This document shows, one piece after another, positions 6,153 to 10,393 of a stretch of DNA of 10,393 nucleotides (positions are counted from its first letter, which is position 1; the number at the start of each line of letters is the position of its first letter). The notes under the pieces were generated by a model, which did not search any database, had not been told where the DNA came from, and worked only from the letters and a program-made list of their open reading frames with translations. Origin of the DNA: Planctomycetaceae bacterium (GTDB taxonomy: Bacteria > Planctomycetota > Planctomycetia > Pirellulales > Thermoguttaceae); NCBI GenBank assembly GCA_031282385.1, contig JAITDV010000110.1, forward strand, positions 1-10,393, in the 5' to 3' direction. The position numbers were made by a program, and so were the translations under genes.

Positions 6153-7124
6153 ATGGCACGTTTATACATTAATCAGATTGGTGAGAATGATAAGGTGGAC
6201 GAGATTTACCGTATTGGTGAAAAGCAATTGCGTCCGAATAAGAATGGTAATTTGTATCTTCAGTTTAATTTATCTGATCGGACGGGTGTTTTGAATGCGC
6301 GTCTTTGGACAGTTACGGTTGAGCAGGCGGAACAATTTAACAATGGCGACTATGTGCGGGTAGAAGGAACCTCACAGAGATTTCAAGGTACAATTCAACT
6401 GATTGTGCGACGAATGGTAAAAGTGGAAGAGTCGGCAGTCGAAGTGAATGATTTTGCGCGTAATGGTAATGTTGATATTGCGTTGAAGCGTGCGCGGCTG
6501 CGGGAGTTATTGAAGACGGTAACGAATTCTAGTTTGCATAATTTGGCGGATTGTTTTTTGATTGACGATGAGTTTATGGATAAGTTTTGTAGTGCGCCGG
6601 CGGGAGTCAAGTTGCATCATGCGTATAATGGCGGATTGCTTGAGCATACTACACAGATGATGGAAACGGCAGTACAAATAGCAATTTTGTATCCGCAATT
6701 GAATAGAGATTTGCTTTTAATGGGAGCGTTTTTGCATGACATCGGCAAGACGGCGGAGCTTTCGTTTAACAATGATTTGTATTATACGGACGCGGGGCAA
6801 TTGTTAGGACATTCGATGATTGGAATTGAGATTTTAAGTAACAAAATTGCAGAAGCGGAAAAATTGAGCGGAGAGCAATTTAATCCGCAAATTGCAATGT
6901 TGCTGAAACATTTATTAATTTCACATCATGGCGAGTATGAAAATCAAAGTGCAAAATTGCCGATGACGTTGGAGGCGCAGACGTTGCATTTTATTGATTC
7001 GATTGATTCTAAAATTGCCGAGTTCCAAAGGTACATAACAGAAGACCCGAATCAAGGCAGCGCATGGACAAATTACATTCCGGCAATTGAACGAAAATTA
7101 TACAAAGAACCTATAAAACAATAA
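6153..7124 (+). CDS. YhaM/Cbf1-family 3'-5' exoribonuclease (OB fold plus HD domain)
   Basis: The 323-residue product matches the known two-part family, which includes Bacillus YhaM (about 314 residues), a metal-dependent 3'-5' exonuclease acting on RNA and single-stranded DNA. Residues 1-95 form an OB-fold nucleic-acid-binding domain, with LQFNLSDRTGVLNARLW and GDYVRVEG as typical strands. Residues from about 155 form an HD phosphohydrolase domain. Likely metal ligands are H165 (GGLLEH), H195-D196 (LHDIGK), H220 (LLGH), H258-H259 (ISHHGEYE) and an aspartate in the HFIDSIDSK stretch (D282 or D285). All expected ligands are present, so activity is likely. ATG 6153 gives the usual N-terminus; no Shine-Dalgarno is visible. 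It has no operon partner here: 406 bp of repeats precede it, and B4 starts 10 bp after its stop. Confidence 0.88.
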   Translation: MARLYINQIGENDKVDEIYRIGEKQLRPNKNGNLYLQFNLSDRTGVLNARLWTVTVEQAEQFNNGDYVRVEGTSQRFQGTIQLIVRRMVKVEESAVEVNDFARNGNVDIALKRARLRELLKTVTNSSLHNLADCFLIDDEFMDKFCSAPAGVKLHHAYNGGLLEHTTQMMETAVQIAILYPQLNRDLLLMGAFLHDIGKTAELSFNNDLYYTDAGQLLGHSMIGIEILSNKIAEAEKLSGEQFNPQIAMLLKHLLISHHGEYENQSAKLPMTLEAQTLHFIDSIDSKIAEFQRYITEDPNQGSAWTNYIPAIERKLYKEPIKQ

Positions 7125-7134
7125 AATTCGTAAT

Positions 7135-7308
7135 TAGACCTTTTCTCTAACCTAAAAATACATCAACGCAACAAAAAACCGCCTTTAACTCCTCCGAGAC
7201 CACCCCTAACCCAAGAGGGGAATAAGAAGACGCCTCCGAGGGAGGCGAATAATTCCCCCCCTTCGGAGGGGTCAGGGGTGGTCTCCTACAGGTTAGCGAA
7301 AAGGTCTA
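7135..7308 (+). mobile_element. B-family palindromic MITE-like element B4
   Basis: This 174-bp element starts TAGACCTTTTCTCTAACC and ends GGTTAGCGAAAAGGTCTA, with TA at both ends. Its long left arm matches B3 (AAAATACATCAACGCAAC), but the first GGAGGGG hairpin has lost one half: ACCCCTAACCC is followed directly by AAGAGGGG. The centre contains GCCTCCGAGGGAGGC, a 6-bp stem with a 3-base loop. It sits 10 bp after the YhaM-like stop codon and is the only B copy with no A sequence nearby. Confidence 0.8.
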
Positions 7309-7340
7309 ATAAATCAAATCCGCGCGGGACAACTATTTAA

Positions 7341-7370
7341 TTCGTGATCTTTCGTGGCAATTCGTGGACA
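7341..7370 (+). repeat. Three TTCGTG hexamers at exact 10-bp spacing
   Basis: TTCGTGATCT, TTCGTGGCAA and TTCGTGGACA lie head to tail, putting the hexamer on the same helical face three times. It is about 50 bp upstream of the propeller-cytochrome start codon. It could be a regulator-binding array or a chance low-copy repeat; no regulator is identified. Confidence 0.6.
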
Positions 7371-7421
7371 AAATGAGTTTTTAGAAGTTCCCTAAACACA
7401 AATTTAACTTGAAGATAAAAA

Positions 7422-10393
7422 ATGAGAAATTTAAACACAATTTTATCTGTTCTATTAATAGTTTTCTTTTTGAGCGCAATAGCAATCGGAAATGTTCTTT
7501 CTGCTGAAAATATTGCGCCGTTGGCAACCGTTTCTGCAAACTCCGAATACAGCAATAATTATGCGGCGAAATTTGTTACGGACGGCGTGATTCCTGAAGC
7601 AGGAAGCCGCTCCGCAGACCTCAACCATAGTTGGTGCGTTAAAAACGAAACGGCAAAAAATCATGGCGAATTGATGTTCCAATTTCCGCAACAAGTTGAA
7701 GTTGAGGAAATTGTTTATTGGGGCAGGACGTCGTTTTTTGTTGCGGAATGTTGGAAAGATTATCAGGTTTTTTTTGACAATCAGACTATTCCTGTTGCCG
7801 AAGGAACCTTGCAAATGAAGCACGGCGCACAACGAATTGTTATTCCAAAACAAAAAACGCAAAATATTCGGCTCGTTTTCAATAATTCCTACGGCGGTCT
7901 CAACCCCGGCGCAGCCGAAATCATGATCTTCTCCAATTCACCAACCGATAAAGAGTTGCGAAAATTAAGCGGCAACACCGCCCCCGAACTTCTTGCCGAT
8001 CTTGACGAAAAAACACAAGAATATCTCACCCGCAATTGGAAACAATTTCTTGTGATCAAACGTTTTGAAATTAAATCGTCGCATGTTTACACTTATCATT
8101 ATGAAGGTTTTCGTGCAGGCGGCGGGTTGTATGTGTTTGATTGTGATGAGTTAAAGAAAAATCCCAACGCGGAGGGAAAATTGTTGGTTCCGTCGCCGGA
8201 AGGACAAATTCTTGACGCTGATCTTTCTTACGACGGCAAAACGATTCTTTTCAGTTGGCGGCAAAAACAATCCGAACCGTATCATCTTTGGACAATCAAT
8301 ATTGACGGTACAGGCTTAAAACAATTGACCCGCGGCGCGTGGCATGATTACAACGCTTGCTGGTTACCCGATGGCGATATTGCTTTTTTGACTTCACGAA
8401 GTCCGCAATTTGCGTATTGTTGGAATGCTCCGGTTGGGATTTTGCACCGAATGAAACCTGACGGTTCGCAACTTATCCAACTTTCCGCCAACTACCTGAA
8501 TGATTTCACGCCGAGCGTTATTGACGACGGGAGAATTATTTACAGTCGTTGGGAATACGTGGACAAGCCGGCAATTCCGATTCAGTCGCTTTGGACAATT
8601 CATCCCGATGGAACGCAGTTGCAAGTTTATTACGGCAATCGGGTTCTGTCTCCGGCAACTTTCATGGAAGCACGCCAAATTCCTGATTCGTCAAAAATTG
8701 TTTGCACGTTAACCGGTCATAACGGACCGACTTACGGCGCAATCGGAATTATTGACCGGCAACAAGGAGTCAATGCTCAGGAAGCAATTCAAAATATTAC
8801 GCCGGAAATTCCTATTGAAAGAGTTGAGAAAGGTGATGGAAATCGTTGGTCAGTCCAGATTTACAGTTCGCCCTATCCGATTGACGCGGAACGTTTTTTG
8901 GTGTCGGCAAGAGGACCGTTATTGGTTCGGACATTTGAACTTGACCCGCAAACGAATCGTCCGTCTGTTGCCGCCATTGTTCTCCCAAGACCAAGCGACG
9001 GAATGCAATACTTCAACGCGATACCGATTCGCAGCCGTAAAATTCCAACGGTTTTGTCAAGCCGTATTCCCGAATCGACCCAACCCGATTACGCAACAAT
9101 AACTATTCAGGATATTTATCGTGGACTTGGTTCGGAGGTGAAACGTGGAGAGGTTGCGGCGATTCGGATTGTGCGGGAGATGCAGAAAACGGTGAGGATT
9201 GAACCGCATTTACGCTCGTTTGGTTTTCAGTTTCCGGTGATTTCCTGCGGTGCAACTTACGCGGGCAAAATGATTCTTGGCGATGTTCCGGTTGCGGAGG
9301 ACGGTTCGGCAACTTTTATCATTGGCAAAGGCGTAACACGTTCATCGGAAGATTATGACCGTTATATTCCAAGTCAGGACAAACGTGATTTTCCTCAAGT
9401 TGTTTCGGCAACGGGACCGGTGTATTTTATTGCGTTGGACAAAGAGGGGCGGGCAATTCAACGAATGCGATCTTTTACGCATTTTATGCCCGGTGAAGAG
9501 CAAACTTGTGTTGGTTGTCATGAATCGCGGTTATCGACTCCGGTTGTAACAACAAAATTGCCCCAAAGTCTGACCAATAAACCGGTGAAGCCGATATTGC
9601 CGAAATGGGCGGAAGTTTCGGAGGATCGGGCGGCGTTTTCACCCGGATTTGATTATGTCCGTGTTGTGCAGCCGGTTTGGAATCGGTACTGTGTTGAGTG
9701 CCATAACCCGAAAAACGCGCCCAATGGAATTGATTTGAGTGACGGTTTTACGGATTATTTCAACGTCTCTTACGATGTTCTTGCATCGGAAAAGCAAGGA
9801 AAAAACGGCAGTCCGTATATTAGTTGGATTCCAACATACAACGGCGATGAGCAAAATATTTTACGGGTTGAGCCGAAAGAGTGGGGAGCGTATCGAAGTC
9901 CGCTTGCGGAGTTGATTCGCAAAGGGCATCCCGATGAAAACGGGAAAAAACGTTTCGAAATGGACGACGAAAGTCGCCGCAAAATTTATGCGTGGATTGA
10001 TTTGAATGTTCCGTATTATGCTTCGAGTGAAACATCACATCCTGATTTATTGGGTTGTCGCCGGATTTATCCGTCGAATTTGGATACGGTTTTGAATGAG
10101 GTTGCGGCGCGACGTTGTGCGGGTTGCCATTCGGACGGGAATGTTGACCGCATGAATTGGATGCGAAGAACGCAAAATCAGTATCAATTTCCACAAGAAA
10201 ATGCGCGAGGAATTGTTCCGCGTCGAACCTGGGTTCGGATCACGGAACCGGAATTGAATCCGTTTTTGCTTGCGCCGTTAGCGGCGTCATCGGGTGGCAC
10301 GGAACGTTGCGGAATTATTTTTGCGGACAAAAATGATCCTGATTATCAAAAAATCCTCGATACATTCAAACCGGTAACACAATTACTCGACAA
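7422..10393 (+). CDS. Secreted HzsA-like beta-propeller protein with three haem c motifs (3' partial)
   Basis: ATG 7422 opens a frame of 990 codons that runs off the window with no stop. Residues 1-28 form a signal peptide (R2, hydrophobic 7-22, probable cleavage near LSA-EN). Residues about 30-172 resemble a discoidin-like carbohydrate-binding fold. Residues about 264-450 are a TolB/PD40-type propeller with repeated INIDGTGLKQLT, LPDGDIAF, MKPDGSQLIQLS and IHPDGTQLQ motifs. After GDVPVAEDGSATF (about 620-632) come CVGCH at 696-700, CVECH at 757-761 and CAGCH at 899-903. This order matches proteins related to the hydrazine synthase alpha subunit, numerous in planctomycetes that do not perform anammox. 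Periplasmic electron transfer or oxidation is plausible, but the substrate is unknown. Hydrazine synthesis should not be assumed, since no partner subunits are visible. Only a weak GAAG-type Shine-Dalgarno precedes the start. Confidence 0.8.
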   Translation, partial: MRNLNTILSVLLIVFFLSAIAIGNVLSAENIAPLATVSANSEYSNNYAAKFVTDGVIPEAGSRSADLNHSWCVKNETAKNHGELMFQFPQQVEVEEIVYWGRTSFFVAECWKDYQVFFDNQTIPVAEGTLQMKHGAQRIVIPKQKTQNIRLVFNNSYGGLNPGAAEIMIFSNSPTDKELRKLSGNTAPELLADLDEKTQEYLTRNWKQFLVIKRFEIKSSHVYTYHYEGFRAGGGLYVFDCDELKKNPNAEGKLLVPSPEGQILDADLSYDGKTILFSWRQKQSEPYHLWTINIDGTGLKQLTRGAWHDYNACWLPDGDIAFLTSRSPQFAYCWNAPVGILHRMKPDGSQLIQLSANYLNDFTPSVIDDGRIIYSRWEYVDKPAIPIQSLWTIHPDGTQLQVYYGNRVLSPATFMEARQIPDSSKIVCTLTGHNGPTYGAIGIIDRQQGVNAQEAIQNITPEIPIERVEKGDGNRWSVQIYSSPYPIDAERFLVSARGPLLVRTFELDPQTNRPSVAAIVLPRPSDGMQYFNAIPIRSRKIPTVLSSRIPESTQPDYATITIQDIYRGLGSEVKRGEVAAIRIVREMQKTVRIEPHLRSFGFQFPVISCGATYAGKMILGDVPVAEDGSATFIIGKGVTRSSEDYDRYIPSQDKRDFPQVVSATGPVYFIALDKEGRAIQRMRSFTHFMPGEEQTCVGCHESRLSTPVVTTKLPQSLTNKPVKPILPKWAEVSEDRAAFSPGFDYVRVVQPVWNRYCVECHNPKNAPNGIDLSDGFTDYFNVSYDVLASEKQGKNGSPYISWIPTYNGDEQNILRVEPKEWGAYRSPLAELIRKGHPDENGKKRFEMDDESRRKIYAWIDLNVPYYASSETSHPDLLGCRRIYPSNLDTVLNEVAARRCAGCHSDGNVDRMNWMRRTQNQYQFPQENARGIVPRRTWVRITEPELNPFLLAPLAASSGGTERCGIIFADKNDPDYQKILDTFKPVTQLLD

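Noticed and set aside
7455..7862. 135-residue minus-strand ORF
   Set aside because: It runs antisense to the signal peptide and N-terminal domain of the propeller-cytochrome gene, whose plus frame is open for 990 codons with clear motifs.
9820..10194. 124-residue minus-strand ORF
   Set aside because: It is antisense to the haem-motif region (CAGCH at 10116-10130); no family features.
7422..10393. Calling the gene hydrazine synthase and the host an anammox bacterium
   Set aside because: HzsA relatives occur widely in planctomycetes without anammox, and no beta or gamma subunit genes or other anammox genes are visible.

Overview
The window is AT-rich bacterial DNA. All five recognisable genes lie on the + strand, and the gaps between them are full of short non-coding repeats. 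The best clue to the host is the last gene, a secreted beta-propeller protein with three haem-c motifs. It resembles the hydrazine synthase alpha-subunit relatives that are abundant in Planctomycetes. A planctomycete with lower GC than usual is therefore the most likely source. This is an inference from gene content, not a marker-gene assignment.

Layout: (1) 1-291 is the basic C-terminal tail of a gene that starts outside the window. (2) 292-1046 is non-coding and holds three copies of a ~97-bp repeat (family A), one copy of a palindromic repeat (family B) and a compact promoter/hairpin unit. (3) 1047-3134 is recG. (4) 3135-4144 is non-coding, with three A copies and one B copy. (5) 4145-5746 is an AMP-forming acyl-CoA synthetase. 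(6) 5747-6152 is non-coding, with a split A and a B copy. (7) 6153-7124 is a YhaM/Cbf1-type OB-HD exoribonuclease. (8) 7125-7421 is non-coding, with one B copy and a 10-bp-phased TTCGTG triplet. (9) 7422 to the window end is the multihaem propeller protein, cut off at its 3' end.

The genes do not form an obvious pathway. DNA-fork repair (RecG), fatty-acid activation, RNA turnover and a periplasmic cytochrome-like protein are separated by roughly 300-1000 bp gaps, so each probably has its own promoter. No transposase is present. The most notable content is the pair of repeat families. A has ~18-bp imperfect terminal inverted repeats beginning CTGTTC and a central hairpin whose core is GCCTGCTT/AAGCAGGC. 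B begins and ends TAGACC/GGTCTA, consistent with a TA target duplication, and is built from nested GC-rich inverted repeats. Two of the four B copies sit directly between a truncated A and a second A. Both families look like non-autonomous (MITE-like) elements, but mobility is inferred from structure only.
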